Shown piece by piece: positions 10,837-22,909 of a stretch of 64,000 nucleotides of DNA. A program made the translations under genes and the position numbers. The notes under the pieces are model-generated. The model searched no databases. It saw only the letters and a program-made list of their open reading frames with translations, and was not told the origin of the DNA. Position 1 is the first letter of the stretch; every line of letters begins with the position of its first letter. Source of the DNA: Akanthomyces muscarius (Eukaryota; Ascomycota; Sordariomycetes; Hypocreales; Cordycipitaceae); NCBI RefSeq assembly GCF_028009165.1, contig NW_026611614.1, forward strand, positions 124,001-188,000, read 5' to 3'.

Positions 10837-13800
10837 CTACATATTGTTCGGTGAATAATCCATGCTGTTGTCGTGTGAGGTTGAATCCCAAAAGTCCTTC
10901 TGGAGCCCTTCCAGAATGTGCATGTCAATGCGCAGCGAACTCGTGGCCGTGGCCGATTGCCGCAGGAAAGCGATGGTCTTCTGGAACAGGTGGCGTAAAA
11001 GGTTTTCGTCAACATATTCGTGCATGATGGGATCTTTGAATGCCGCAGACAAGACGAGAAGGTTACCCCACTGGGCGTGCGCTGTGCTAAAGACGCTGGT
11101 GATGACGGGCCGCTTGTTGTCGAGCCCGTGGAAAGCTCTTGTGCTCTCAACGAGAGCCTTGATAGCTTTCTGGGCGAGAACTAGAATGTGTGGGTTCAGA
11201 TCCTGTACATTTCTCGCCTGCGGATCGATACGTGGAGCTTCAACCTCGGCGCGGAACTCTGATGAGGGCAGTTGTCCAGTGGTCGGATGATTCTTAACGA
11301 ACGAAAACTGTAGGATCTGCCTCAAGAATGGTCGATAAGTCAGAACCTGAGCCCCCCAGTACTTGGCACGGAGTCTTGCGGAAAGAATATCCGAGGCAGG
11401 AGGATCGTCTTCCTTAAAGGCGAAGCTTGGGCCAACCCATTGCATTCCACAGACCGCAGCAGAGACAACGTCGACATTTCTGAACGGCATTCCCCCCACA
11501 GCCGCCTTGGCCGGGTCCTCTGCCGCGTAAAACATGCGATGGATGCTGTTGAGATGCGTTCGTAGGTATAGCTGGCCAAGGTAACTGTCGAGGACAGGCT
11601 TCGGGAAGCCTTCGAGCAGGCTCATGTTAGGCTGCGGGATATCGTTCTCGTAGGACAAGAGACCTGAAGGCGGAACCGGAAGTTCAGCAAGTATATCACT
11701 CTCCAATTGTAGACATGTCCAAAACGCCAACGAAAGCTGGTTATACTTGGTGTCTTTGATGAACTCTCGCGTGGCTTTCAATCTCTTGAGCTTTTCTAGG
11801 CTGGGACGCATGATGACCTGAAGCTTATGGCTGGCCCTGTGTATGAATGCAAAGCTCTCCAAAGGCCGCCCGAGTTGGCCTTGATAGAGGCCAGCAAAGA
11901 TGTCGGCATAGACGTTCTTCATATTGTTATAGGAACCGAGATGGTTACCAAGAATGTCGGTCGCAAAGGCAAAGTATTCCAGGCCCGGTATGTTCTCGTA
12001 ATTCTTTTTCAGTAGGTCTGGACGAGCAGTACTTGCCAAGGACGAACGGCGCCTGTGGTCTGAAGAGTCTTGGACGCGAGGGGACGCTATACTTGATGTT
12101 TGCGAACGCGAGATATCCACCGGCGGCGAGCCCTTTGGCGCTTGAGAAATAATATTTCGGTGATACTGTCCGGTTCTGTGAGGCATTGGATCACCCTCAT
12201 GGAGAGCATCCGGCACGTAGTCCCGATGCTGGCACACCTTGCCGAGTGCCATGACAGTCAGGATAAGCGCCGTATCCATCGTTCGATCTGGCTGGCCGAT
12301 TCGGGAAGTGGCTGAAGCCGCCACCATATCCATACTGTGGGGCGCCGGACACGACCTCTTGCGCTTCGGACGAGTAGACTCGACGGAGCCATTCACAGCC
12401 CAGGCTGTACTGACCTTGCCACTGTGTTTGTTATCTTGCAGTGGGAGACGATCGAGGAATTGGCGAACCCATTCATCTAGTATCGCAGGTTGCACGATGG
12501 GATGTAGATTGAGAATGTTGTCCTTGAAGGCCTCAACAGAGGTCCACACGTTCTTCTCAGAAAAGTCAGGAGTGCCATCGGGTATAAGCACATCGCTTCT
12601 ATAGTCCGCTTGATCACATGAGTTTTGGCCACTGAAGGTACCCCAATCTGCCGCTTCAGTTGCCGTGGAGGTTGAACAAGAGACAGGTGAATTGTCAGAT
12701 GTATGGCCACTTTGAAGGCCATGTTCGCGCTCACGCTGTTTCCGCGACGTTCTTTTATCCTCACCACGCCCGTACACGAGCAACAACCCTCGCTTCTGTT
12801 CTTGACTGATGGGATATTCTCCCACGTAGCCTACACCTTCGCGCTCGACGTGGTGTTTTGTCAGCTCTTGGATGGAGGGCCAGTTCAGTAAAAGGCCGGC
12901 CAGTGTAGTATGATTCATGGGAATAGCCGGCTCGCCAAGAGGGGGCGGAGGGCCCGGCTCTGTCTCTTCCTCATCCTCAGGCAAAATCGTTTGGTCGGGA
13001 CGGGCCGCAGCATCTTGCGACGAGTATTTGACCATTTCGTCTCCAGTAAATGGCGTGCTCTCCTCTTTGTACTGGTCCTCCATCTCCTGGTCCACCACTG
13101 CCGCATTCGACTTGGCATGAGGGTCGCCCTTGAAAGCAACTGATTCAATTTGTGTGAGGCGTTCGTCCATCCGAGCAAAGTGCTCAGTAAGCGTGGCTAG
13201 CTGGGTCTGCATCATGGCAATGCCGTCGAGGATATCGGATTGGGTTTTGTCAGCGCTGCGAGTTAACGGTTAGTAATAGCGGGCATATAGTGTTAGGCAA
13301 ACTGACACTTTGGGCGGTGGATCGCGATATTTGCATTCGGTCCGTCTGTCTCTGCATGTTTTACAGGGTCTAGTTTCGTCGCATTTGACTTTCAGTTGAC
13401 GGCACGAGTCACAGGCCTAGTTGATGATTAGCGATGGCCGATGACCTGGTAATGCCAGTTCCATACCTGAGCAGCTCTTGTATTCTTCTTCTTCACCTGG
13501 ACCACACTTGAGGACGCATACAAGCCACCGTACATAGGCTGGTCTCCAGAGGATGTATTTGCAGGTTGACTCTGACTTTCGTATGCTTGGGGAGGCTGCA
13601 TGGATGATGAAGGCGTGGGATGCTGATGGTACGTGAAGACGGTCAAAGGAAGCTGCGGAGTAGGTTCGTAGTTGACATGACGTGGAGACTCAGAGGAATA
13701 GGCATGCGAGTGCGGAGGAGGGGCAGGGTGATGCGAAGCAGAGCCATGGCCGCCGTCTAGGCCATGGCTACTTGATGTTGGTCGACGGCTGTCCTCGGGG

Positions 13801-14093
13801 CCTGGGCGGTAAGGAGGGCAATGCCGCTGCGCCTGTGTGTGAGGCGGTAGCGGCTGCGATGGAGCTTGAGAATGGCTATGGTCTTTGTGCATGGGAACAA
13901 AAGCCTCTTGTGCGCCGGGGCGATACTCGATTGGCCGGTTTCCAAAGAATGAAGCGGACTGGCTCTGACTCTCGCATGCTTGAGCAGGCTGGGATGAAGG
14001 TACCGCCTGATCAAGGTACGCTGGTCGATGTTGGCGATTGTCGTCCTGCATGGGCGTGCCTTGGTGATGGGGGTGATTGGAGAAATCAGCCAT
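10837..14093 (-). CDS. Zn2Cys6 fungal-specific transcription factor
   Basis: Predicted 1051-aa protein: exons 13467..14093, 13307..13416 and 10837..13255, with introns of 50 and 51 nt; the donor GTCAGT at 13306 is needed to keep phase. The ATG at 14093 is the first in frame. Exon 2 encodes a perfect zinc cluster, C-x2-C-x6-C-x5-C-x2-C-x6-C, at residues ~211-238, followed by a basic linker and a probable heptad helix (MMQTQLATLTEHF), the usual dimerisation element. The ~205-residue N-terminus is rich in His, Pro, Ser and Gln, with two YESQSQP/CESQSQS repeats; a zinc cluster placed this far in is less common. Residues ~660-1000 resemble the fungal-specific middle homology region. It presumably binds CGG-containing sites in the nucleus; targets unknown. 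Confidence 0.93.
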
Positions 14094-14975
14094 GTCGGTG
14101 TGTATAATTACGCAGATCGCTGACACATGTGTGAAGGAAGTAGGACTGCGGATGTGCGGCCATTCATATATACCACCTGAGCGGCGTCGCTCAATTTCAG
14201 CCTAGCGCGGAGTGTCATCACACAGGTGTGCCACAGCGGAGTGTTTTCCTTTCCGCAGCCAGTCCGTGGTTGGTGGGTTTGGACTTCCCTGGCTAAACAG
14301 CAGCGAAACCTCCTGTTCCGGGGTGCCAATAAGTGTGCGAGACACGTATCTGACCAGCTCAAGTGCAGCTGGTGGGAAAACTAGACGATTCATGCTCGAC
14401 GTTTGCTCGGCTCTTCGACATCCAACGCTGATGCGAAGCCTGTGGCCTAGCACAGCTTGGTTCCCGGCTTCCCGACATGCTTATCCGTCTCGATGCGCTG
14501 GCAGGCAAATCTCCAGCATGAATCGCTTTTTTGCCATGTTGCTCGCAGAATCCGCGCTGCAATGGCGCGTTTACCTCGAGCAACAGGACGACGTATGACT
14601 TGGGCAGTTGTGTAGGCGCCTCATCAGACCAATCGTACTGCAACACATCGATAAAGGACCTTGAAGGTACTAGTTTGCGCGCTACATTTTCTCGCCACAT
14701 GATGCCCACAGCGGTCTTGCATCGCGTCCTGTTGTCAACTTTGTCAGAATGTAACCATAATCACGACTTGGGCTTTCTGTTGGCGCGCCAGTTAAGTAGG
14801 AAAGAAAAGTTCTTTGTGACACTATAGACTAACAAAATGGCAAAGGCCATATGACGTGCATGGAAATAGCCTCGTTCGGGGCAGCATCATTTAGACTGAT
14901 CCCGTCTGCCCACGCTTTTGCCACTTCATGGTCCAGGCCTCTAAATCAATTTTGGGCTCGAACTTCCTCCCGAAG
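14094..14975. other. Intergenic region; promoter of the Zn2Cys6 gene
   Basis: No gene seen. Near the left end, a TATATA-like element at ~14166..14171 lies upstream of the ATG at 14093. The frames on both strands are short and overlapping. Confidence 0.55.
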
Positions 14976-15758
14976 TTAATTTCGTCTGCTACGTAGATTT
15001 GCATTCAACGTAGTCTTTCCATGTTTGTCACTGATGTGCAGAGATTGGAAGAGGCTGAAGAGTGGTTTATGGTCACCTTGTTGAGCGCGGCCAAGATCAT
15101 GCTGACGTTTTGAGACGAATGCGGTAAACTGCAGAGCACCTTCATAGTCAAAATCTTTTTGCACTTCCCATGGCAGGTCTTCGTAGGTGCGAATTGGTAG
15201 ATACATCGGACCCACAAGCTGTTGGAAATGCTTAATGCTGGGTGCCTGCGGGGTGAACATCTTGCATCCGGCGATGACTTTTGCAAACTCTTCATCAATC
15301 TCCACACAGGCTGCAGCGGAGTCGATCTGAAGAAAGGACAAGTATATTTGTCGATTTTGCTGGAACGTCTGCGTTTTGTCCAGAAGGCGTTCCCGGCTAT
15401 ATAGGATGGTTCGTGCCGCCAGCTCCCAGACGGATGCAAGTAATGCAAGCTGATGCTTCGCTGCGCGTAGTTTTTCCTCTTTCCCAGGTTGCAAGTTCTC
15501 GCGCAGAAGCTTTGTTGTCTGAGACACTAGCTCCAAGATCTTGGCCTCGTCGTAATCAGCTAGCTTTCTCAAGCTTTCGTGGTCCGTGGTGCTCGTAAGG
15601 CAGATGAGCACGAGAGATTGGAGGAACCTCTGACGCGCACTCTCATTTTGCTGCCGAAGTTAGTGTGAGTTTACGTATATGTTGCGGGATGACGATACCT
15701 GTATACCAGCAAGCAGATAGCAAAGGAGCTCACGACCGAGATCTGCGTCTACTTGCAT
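14976..15758 (-). CDS. Hypothetical protein, 244 aa
   Basis: Exons 15699..15758 (ATG at 15758) and 14976..15650, joined in phase across a 48-nt intron (GTATCG...GGCAG). The protein is mostly helical, with a run of amphipathic helices in the first 130 residues and a QIDSAAACVEIDEEF region. No signal peptide, membrane helix or known motif. A CTATTTAAG element upstream (~15840) may act as a TATA box. Not recognised. Confidence 0.65.
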
Positions 15759-17179
15759 AGCTTCAAGAGTTTGGTGGGTGTAGCTACGCGAGCTGCTGGG
15801 ACGTACTTTGGGAAAGATGCAGCTCGAGATGTGTGGCGTCTTAAATAGAACTTATGTGAGTACGCATGAATTTTCGTCCGGGCGCGGGATGCAATGGCGC
15901 AGGGGAACCTGTAAATTTACTTTCCTTCGATGACGCCGCAGAAATTTCACGTTTGATGGCCTCGGCTTTCCCTGGCTACGCGGTAGCAAGGTCTCCCACC
16001 CTGTCCTTTGGTGCGTCAGTGAGACAACTAGAGTGGCTGGGTACGGATGAGGTTTGTCGACCTCGCACGTTTCTGACAGCCCTGGGCTATAGCCAGCACG
16101 ACTTCGAGCGAGTACAAGCATTCCTTAGGTTCTAGCTTCACTGGCCCGGGTATCCTCACTTGCAGCCGCACCTCCGTCGCCCATCCCATCCAGTACGTTG
16201 ACAGTCGAAGCTCGGCTTGCATCAAATACGATGGGACGCTCGTAACGGCAAGGATCAATGGAGACCAAGCCACAGCGCTAACACACAGCAATCATTGGCT
16301 GGTTCTCATCTCTTTTCAGACACGGATCAGATGTGCTGCGGCCAGGATGCCACCGACGCCACTAGGTAGCCACTCGAGAAACGTGTCGCGTATGCGCATT
16401 GGGCTTCTCCGGATCGACACTTGAACACGAAGTATGCCATTGCGTCGCACATATACGTGAGGCCGGGGTCTTAAGGGGCGGCAAGCACTTCAGCGGAAAG
16501 TTCGTGTGGTAATCAGAAGGAACAGATGATGACGTGCATTACGTGGCTGCCCGGATGAGCTCATGCCTAGGTAGTTTAGCCATTACAACGCAGTATTGTG
16601 ATACAGAGCCATAGTAACTCCCCGAGCGACGGCTGCCGTAGCGTCCGATTTCAAAATTCCTTACGACAGGTCAACTCGTTCCTGTTAGGGGCTCAAGACA
16701 CAGGTACTAACGCGCGGAAGTACACCGAGAGATACAAGTTCCCTGCTGCGGCACACTAGTAACTAGTAGCAGGCTGGGCAGACGACCGATTCCTGCGGAT
16801 GGCTGCTCAGGGTCTGACGGGCGACGACGCCGCGATCTTTTGAAGCTGGCGGACCATCCTGACCGGGGAATTGTGTCGTAGCTGATCGCACTCGACCTGT
16901 CGCGGCACCTGGGACTCTGTTTCGGCGCGCATACGTGAGGAATGCTACGGCGCTGGCTACAATCACATCACTGGCCATCATTGGCCATTGCTGGGTGCAA
17001 TGTACTGTATCGACAGAGGGGGATGTTTATTTTTGGTAGAGAGAAGTATAGGCATTATCCTGAGTGCTTAGCCAAGCCCTTAGCTGTCCTTCGCTTTCAA
17101 TGCTGTCTTTACGGGGCTCGGCCGTATACGATAATGCTAATAGAGTCAGCAAATGTTTCTCGTGATTACTCGATCTGCC
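15759..17179. other. Spacer, no convincing gene
   Basis: A plus-strand frame at 15866..16135 (89 aa) has an ATG but nothing else to support it. The rest shows only short frames without motifs. Confidence 0.55.
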
Positions 17180-18159
17180 TTACCGCCTAGCAAAGTTTTT
17201 TTCTTTCAGCGATGAGCATGAATCAAACATTTCCTTGTCGTTCGGAAAACGCAGCTGTTTGCAGTGAACTTCCGCAAAGAAAGAATAGAGACACGCGAGC
17301 CGGTTCTCAACATCTCCTTTCACATCGAATCCCGAGAGCACGACGGTCTTTGAAGTGATTTCCGCAAACTTGGCGTCCTCAAAGCAGCCAGACATATCTT
17401 TGGCCAATACGACTCGCCGTCCAAGGAATCGAGCAAAACCCGTCAACATCTCGTAGTGTTGCAACACTGGAATAGAGCACTGGTATTCTCCACGCCGAAG
17501 TTCTGTGCAACGATCATGTGGCGTCTCGGTGGAGGAAGGTGAAATGTCTATCTCGCTGTGCTCAAAATAGCCTCCTCGTTTGAGGCAGCGTAGAACCTCG
17601 CCGTACAGCCGATCTGGACGTCGTAAGTATCCTCCGACATTTCGCATAACGATGAAGCAGAAGTATTCATTCTCAAACTCCAATCTCTCGTCGATGTTCC
17701 CGCGTCGGTATTCGCAAGTCGATGGAAACTCGGCTGGTTGCGTCGCCAAAATGTCAACTCCTATCACGAGTGCGGCCGGGAAACGTTTTGCCAATTCTCT
17801 GTCATGATGTGAGTCGTGCACTGTGGCGCATTTCAAGCACTTACCCCGCCAAGATTCCAGATCCAGTGCCTAGGTCGAGAATCCTCGTGGGATTCTCGAC
17901 TGGAGCGTTGAAAAGTCCGTTGGTGAAAAGCATATTGTCGTGACTACTTGCATTAGTATCAGCGAGCAGCTGGCAGAGAGTGGCGCACTAAAGCCTGGAG
18001 TGCGTGAAGGTCTCAAAGCCCGTAGGACTTGAAAAATCAGCACGCATAGAGTTAGAAAATGAGGTGCATTTACCACCATGCAGATGCTCCGTATCTCTCG
18101 AAGGCACGCCCCGCGATGGTAGTCTGAGAAGCTTGAACTCCCACGGCTCGCTCGCTCAT
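17180..18159 (-). CDS. LaeA-like class I SAM-dependent methyltransferase
   Basis: Predicted 281-aa protein from four exons: 18074..18159, 17989..18027, 17845..17946 and 17180..17798, with introns of 46, 42 and 46 nt; all phases agree. The SAM-binding motif I reads ILDLGTGSGILAG (about residues 64-76). It is followed by VIGVDILATQP (motif II region) and a later LRCLKRGGYFEHSEID (motif post-III, as in LaeA-type enzymes). Family members usually have a conserved PNDxxExxR segment before motif I; I cannot find it here, so the N-terminus is short or the first exons are mis-modelled. Such enzymes are nuclear or cytosolic regulators or tailoring enzymes; the substrate cannot be inferred. Confidence 0.8.
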
Positions 18160-18365
18160 TATCGCAATTGTGATAGAAGCTATGTCCTCGCAGGAAGAAG
18201 AGGTCAGAAAAAACCGTTCCGTCGGTGGTCGGAAGAGATGGAGAGACTCGCAGGGTGCTACAGAGGAGGGGGCGTCGCACATCTATATGGGCGCCTGTCT
18301 CCGCGCCCCACACTCGGCAAGAGAGAGTAGGCACAGTGGAGAGAGTAAATATATAATTCAAATGT

Positions 18366-19229
18366 TTATTCGATATTATTGCCCTTCAGCTCGCTGCATA
18401 TACTCGTCGGCTTGGGCACGTGTGCTTCAGCCTGAAACCTTTTTTTCTGGCGAGCGACGTTGCCTGGATTGTACATTCCTAGCACAATGTCGACTCGACG
18501 TTTGGCGCTCTCCTTTTCGTCCACCCAGGAAACGTACCACTTAAACCCCGCCATAGGCGCGATGATGAGGAAGAGGATGAAATACTGCATAGTAAAATGA
18601 TACTGAAGCGGCACGAGCGAAACCATAGCCAGTACAATACTCAGCAACGCCGCAACTGCCATTGTCAAGCCTAGTACAAGACAGCGATATCGAGTCTTAG
18701 TAGCCGTGCATCGTACCACTGTTTCAAAAAGTGCAACCGCACAAATGAGGGAAGTGCAGCCGGGAAAGGCCCATGCCGCAGAATATCGTTTTCCGGCAAT
18801 ACAGCCGCTGACCCAGAATGCAGGTAAGATCACGATGCCAGCACAGTATATGTGTAGTCTTCGGAAACTTATTATTTCGTAAGCGTAATGTAGCTATACG
18901 TGTAGTTGTTAGCTGACATGATCATTTGGCTATGACAAGTGGCATACCTTGGAGACAGTGAGACACGAGATCATCATTGCCTTCCAGATCGCGTTGAGAA
19001 CCGCATCGGGCGGGTCGGGGCTGCGTGTAATCGCGTACGATAAATATGATCCGCTACCAATAACAACAATGGACAAAAGAATGGGAGAGCTGTGGTTGTA
19101 CCACTTCTGCATGCAGCTTTTGAGGGGGTAGCGATACCGCTGGTAAACGATGGCGACATACAAGAGGATGCCAAGCAGACATTCAACCGCATGTTCAATG
19201 AAGTTTGCTTTTGCGTCGAACTGCTCCAT
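18366..19229 (-). CDS. Multi-spanning membrane protein, 269 aa
   Basis: Exons 18948..19229 (ATG at 19229) and 18366..18893, joined in phase 0 over a 54-nt intron (GTATGC, GCTAACA branch, TATAG). About six or seven hydrophobic segments are visible (around residues 12-30, 48-67, 78-95, 108-130, 136-158, 166-190, 192-212), then a hydrophilic basic tail of ~55 residues. No GPCR, transporter or opsin signature. The layout resembles that of the protein at 45257..46190, though sequence similarity is not obvious. A TATATAG at 19288..19295 is a likely TATA box. Function unknown. Confidence 0.75.
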
Positions 19230-19287
19230 ATTGAGGGGCGCTGAGGTCTGCTCGAAAGGACGTTTCTGTCTCTGGGTCGCTCTCCTA

Positions 19288-19295
19288 CTATATAG
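19288..19295 (-). promoter_or_regulatory. TATA box of the membrane-protein gene
   Basis: CTATATAG, ~60 bp upstream of the ATG at 19229. Confidence 0.5.
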
Positions 19296-19437
19296 GACTG
19301 TTCCTAAACCCGGGCTTTCTACTCAAACGTATCTATCCTGGCTGAGAGTGTTACAGCCATGGAGCTGAAGCGCCTCGTGGATTCCGCGACGATCTGATTC
19401 GCGAAGTACTTCTGAAGTGGCCGGAACCCGTCCAATA

Positions 19438-19527
19438 GTGGAGTCTGCGGCGATCATTTCCTTAAACTGGGGAATTCTGTTTTTACAGAATTCCCCAGTT
19501 TAAGGAAATGATCGTCGAAGACTCCAC
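19438..19527. repeat. 90-nt near-perfect inverted repeat (hairpin)
   Basis: Arms 19451..19480 and 19485..19514 are perfect 30-bp reverse complements around a TTTT loop. Pairing continues outward to 19438/19527 with only two mismatches. It lies ~150 bp upstream of the ATG at 19626 and ~210 bp upstream of the divergent gene's ATG at 19229. It is much longer than a transcription terminator and could be a small palindromic mobile-element remnant or a hairpin RNA source. Confidence 0.9.
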
Positions 19528-19625
19528 TTCCGCGGTCATGTGAGCCTCAGCCAACGACTAATAGAGGGTCAGAATCTCATCGTTGCTGCCGTGGTGCAAC
19601 CTTAATCTGGCAACATTCATTTTTT

Positions 19626-21512
19626 ATGGGCTACAGTATGGCCCACATTCAATCCATCCCCTGGGACACACCGGAAAGTCTGCCGCTTTTCTTCGAGAAG
19701 ATCTGGCCTTTCTTGACAGTGGAATGGCAATGGGCTTTATTCCGGCAGATTCGTTATCTGCTCACCAATTTTGACCAATTAATGCGAATGACTGGAGACG
19801 GCTCGTCCATGAAAGCCTTTCCGATCCCCCCTGTCCAACAAACATCGTCTCTCGAGTGGGCAGAGCCTAGTCCCCGTTTCCGTTCCGCCAAACCTGGCCC
19901 GTCCATTCCTTTAGACGCATCTTCCCTGACAATTCGGGGCCCTTTGGTGTCGTCCGCGCCTCGTCACCAACAAACATCGTGTCAATTGGCAGAAAACACC
20001 ACTACCTCACGGCCGTTGCTCAGACCGGCGTCTCATGCCCGCAACTCGACGACGAAAGTTGGTCGGCAACGCCCGGTTTCCGAGCAGGTGCGTAAAAAGC
20101 CAGTGACAACCCCCCAGCAACACTCACGCCCTCGGCGATCGAAGCGAGTCACAACGACAGCAAGCCTTTCGGCCGCCCTCCCAGCGACAAGCAAAGCAGA
20201 TCAACAATCCCAATATCTTTCACTTGATGCTTCAGATACGCTCCACATTCTGGCTCAACCCTCTCGGGGTTCCTTTCAGCCGCCATTCCTAGGCGAAGAT
20301 GTTTTGAACGTCTTGGCCCAGAATGCGTTCTCTACTGCAAATGCTGATACTACTCTTCGAATTATATTTGAGTCAGCTGCCGCTTTTTTTGAACACCATG
20401 GTTCCAACCTTAAGACGTGCAAGGACATAATCGATCTTCGGTACAGGACTGGCGACACGGCGGTCTCTACTACTATAGCGCTACGCCTCCATTCTCAGGC
20501 CCTTGTGATGCTGCGAGACCACGAGACCAAAGGTTTTGAGTATGTCTCAAACAGAGTCGCGAAATCCCGTTTTGTCGACGGAGAGATTCGAAGCAACCCA
20601 ACGCTGCAGAGATCTGAGGCATCCAGGAATCTTACAACCGAATTCAGCCGCGGGACAAAATACGCAATAATACGGCAGAAATTTTGTCGCGCCGTGACGA
20701 CTCGACTGAACCACAACAGTAATTCCAAGTGAGTCCATGAACTTCATCAGACAGAATACAACTGAATGAGTAGATTTGAGGAACACTCGATGAACGACGA
20801 GGTTGAGAGGAGCATCAAGTGTGAGGGCGCCCCCACACTTGACAAACTCGCGGCCATCGCCAATAAATACAAGGCCGAGCAAGAGATTCTCGATTCAGAC
20901 GTTCTACTTGAGATTATGTGCATGATCTTTCTCTCATACCTTTACTGGAAGTATCATGATTGCTATTACCCCGAAGGTTGTGAGTCGCAAGCTTGTCTCA
21001 AGCGTAAGGGAATGCGCACTACCCAATTTCACGAACCCAGCACAGAGAAATCTGACCAACGCGAGACCGGGCCTGAATACATCGTGGGCCGCCTGAACTG
21101 CGCCTTTAACAATGACGACGAGAAAATACTTGCTACTCTTGCACTCGGAGCAGAAGGTGCGGTGGCCGTTCCTCCTTCTGCTCCGGCAGACGATACCTCG
21201 CTCTCATCGATTCTTTCTCAGTCGAGAAAAAGAACGGGCGATAGCGATGTATGCGTTCCTTCGAAAAGGCGAATGACCGCATCGACCTCTAGAGCAGAGA
21301 TTTCTACTGCAACCTCCGATATCTCGAATGTTCCTTCTATCGACGAATACACCTTGCTGGCAGACGAAGCGCTCAATGAGACATTTGATGACTCGAGCTT
21401 TCCTTATCCCGACGAATACTTCATGCTGGCAGACGAAGCCAATGGGGCATTTGACGACTCGAACTTTCCTCTTGCCGACGAATACTTCATGCTAGATCCT
21501 CCTCAGAGCTAG
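19626..21512 (+). CDS. Orphan protein, 613 aa, probably nuclear
   Basis: Exons 19626..20728 and 20774..21512, joined in phase by a 45-nt intron (GTGAGT...GAGTAG); without splicing they would appear as two frames. The ATG is at 19626. Residues ~1-50 are hydrophobic/aromatic and helical (PLFFEKIWPFLTVEWQWALF). Then comes a long Ser/Pro/Arg-rich stretch with basic clusters (RPRRSKR at ~170), a helical domain (~205-350), a KKR-type signal near ~535 and an acidic C-terminus with three copies of a DEYxxLADEA/DDSxFP repeat. The basic and acidic composition suggests a nuclear regulatory protein (inference). Family not recognised. Confidence 0.7.
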
Positions 21513-21624
21513 TTATAACCACTCCTGCATTCTTTTACAAAGCATAGGAAGACGCTCATTCAATTCTCTCAATAGTTCAAGCTTGAAACTAGAATTTCAT
21601 GCAAACAGAAACGTTTTGTTTGCA

Positions 21625-22276
21625 TTAACTATCGATATCTTCTCCAAAACGCATGAACATAACATTCGCATAAGAATCGCCTGCAATTGACCGCAATGAC
21701 CATCCACGAGGTATAATCAGAGCGGCAGCTGCAGGCCAGCCGTACGGGATTCCTGAAGGCGCAAAGATTTTGATCTCGGGTTTTCTTTCTGAGCCTGGCA
21801 GTGGGGGCAGTGGGATCGCTATTACAACATCGGCGGTCCTAACCACAAAGTTCGTTGCTTCGGGCAGCTTCAGAACCCTTTTCAAGACGGGCGCCCTTTC
21901 CGGTACCGACCCCTTATCGTCGTGGTGCTTTTGGGGTTTTGAGAAGATTTGTAATTTTTCCCGCTATCTCGTTAGTATATTTCTTGACACTGGAAAGGGC
22001 ACAGCCTACGATTGCGTTCTCTAGCGATTCGAAAAGCCTCTGACCGCTCTCAGACAACATCTGGAGCTCATCTGTAGACTTTGTATCAACCGCCTTTGAC
22101 GCCTCCGCGGCAAGCTTGACTTGATCTTTTGAAAGGGCTATCGAGGCGAAATGCATGTTGTTTTCAGGCGTCAAAATTATTTCATTGGGGTCTATGGTCC
22201 CATTTTGGACCCCTCCGGAAGAATGATAAGCCGAGTTGCCTCCGGCTGCCCCGCCCGTCGGGACACTCATGGTCAT
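21625..22276 (-). CDS. Hypothetical protein, 201 aa
   Basis: Exons 22010..22276 (ATG at 22276; a second ATG two codons on) and 21625..21963. The 46-nt intron has a consensus TACTAAC branch and GATAG acceptor, and its removal joins the frames exactly. The N-terminal ~30 residues are Gly/Ser-rich, then an amphipathic helical region, then a basic/Pro segment (APVLKRVLKLPEA), and a C-terminal half with a beta-like pattern (ADVVIAIPLPPLPG, IKIFAPSGIPYGWP). No signal peptide. A TATTTATAC element at ~22330..22340 is a likely TATA box. Not recognised. Confidence 0.7.
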
Positions 22277-22841
22277 CAATAAATAACAAAATGTGTTAAG
22301 TTAAGTAGAGGACGATGTGGGCATGTGACAGTATAAATACAACAGGAGTACGCCTGACAGCTTGACGTTTGCTGTTTGGCCCACAAGGCTGTTCGCGGGT
22401 AAAACAAGGACTCAGCTTAAACCATGCGAGCCATGGGTCTACGCAGTGGCGTGCATGCCCAAATCAACCACTAGCCAGCTAAGAGTAGCTATCAACGGGA
22501 TTGACCTGATAATCCTTGAGTATGCGCGAAAGCTGCAGGGTATTGTTTGACAGGAAGAAGGATAAAAGAAGCGGTCTGCACCGCATTGTGCGCATTGAGG
22601 GTGCAGAAAGCCTGGTGAGGCAGAGTACACTCTACAGCCACCTCGAAAGTCCGGAAAGCAGGGCCTGTTGCTAGCAATCGGAGTGATGCGTGCAGCTGCT
22701 GGCATTTGAACCATTCAACGCGCTGGTCGGTGATGTCCGATCGCCACCCACCCGGACCGAAGTAGGGCGTACTTGTAATCAGCGATGGACTCCAGTAAGC
22801 CTCGAGCACCATCTTGCCCGACGGCAAGAAGGAGCAGAAAG
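22277..22841. other. Intergenic region between divergent genes
   Basis: No gene seen. It holds the TATA-like element for the minus gene (~22330..22340) at one end and a CATAAATA for the plus gene at the other. Confidence 0.5.
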
Positions 22842-22849
22842 CATAAATA
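22842..22849 (+). promoter_or_regulatory. TATA box (CATAAATA)
   Basis: 68 bp upstream of the ATG at 22910, consistent with fungal TATA placement. Confidence 0.5.
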
Positions 22850-22909
22850 CCCCGAGCCACGCTTTCCTGATCACCATCTGCGTTACGCGCACACAATTCG
22901 GTTCTCAAC

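Noticed and set aside
15866..16135. 89-aa plus-strand frame with an ATG
   Set aside because: Only 108 bp from a divergent gene, no splice-consistent extension and no recognisable motif; could be chance.
19438..19527. tRNA or transcription terminator at the hairpin
   Set aside because: No cloverleaf features, and perfect arms of this length are far beyond a terminator.
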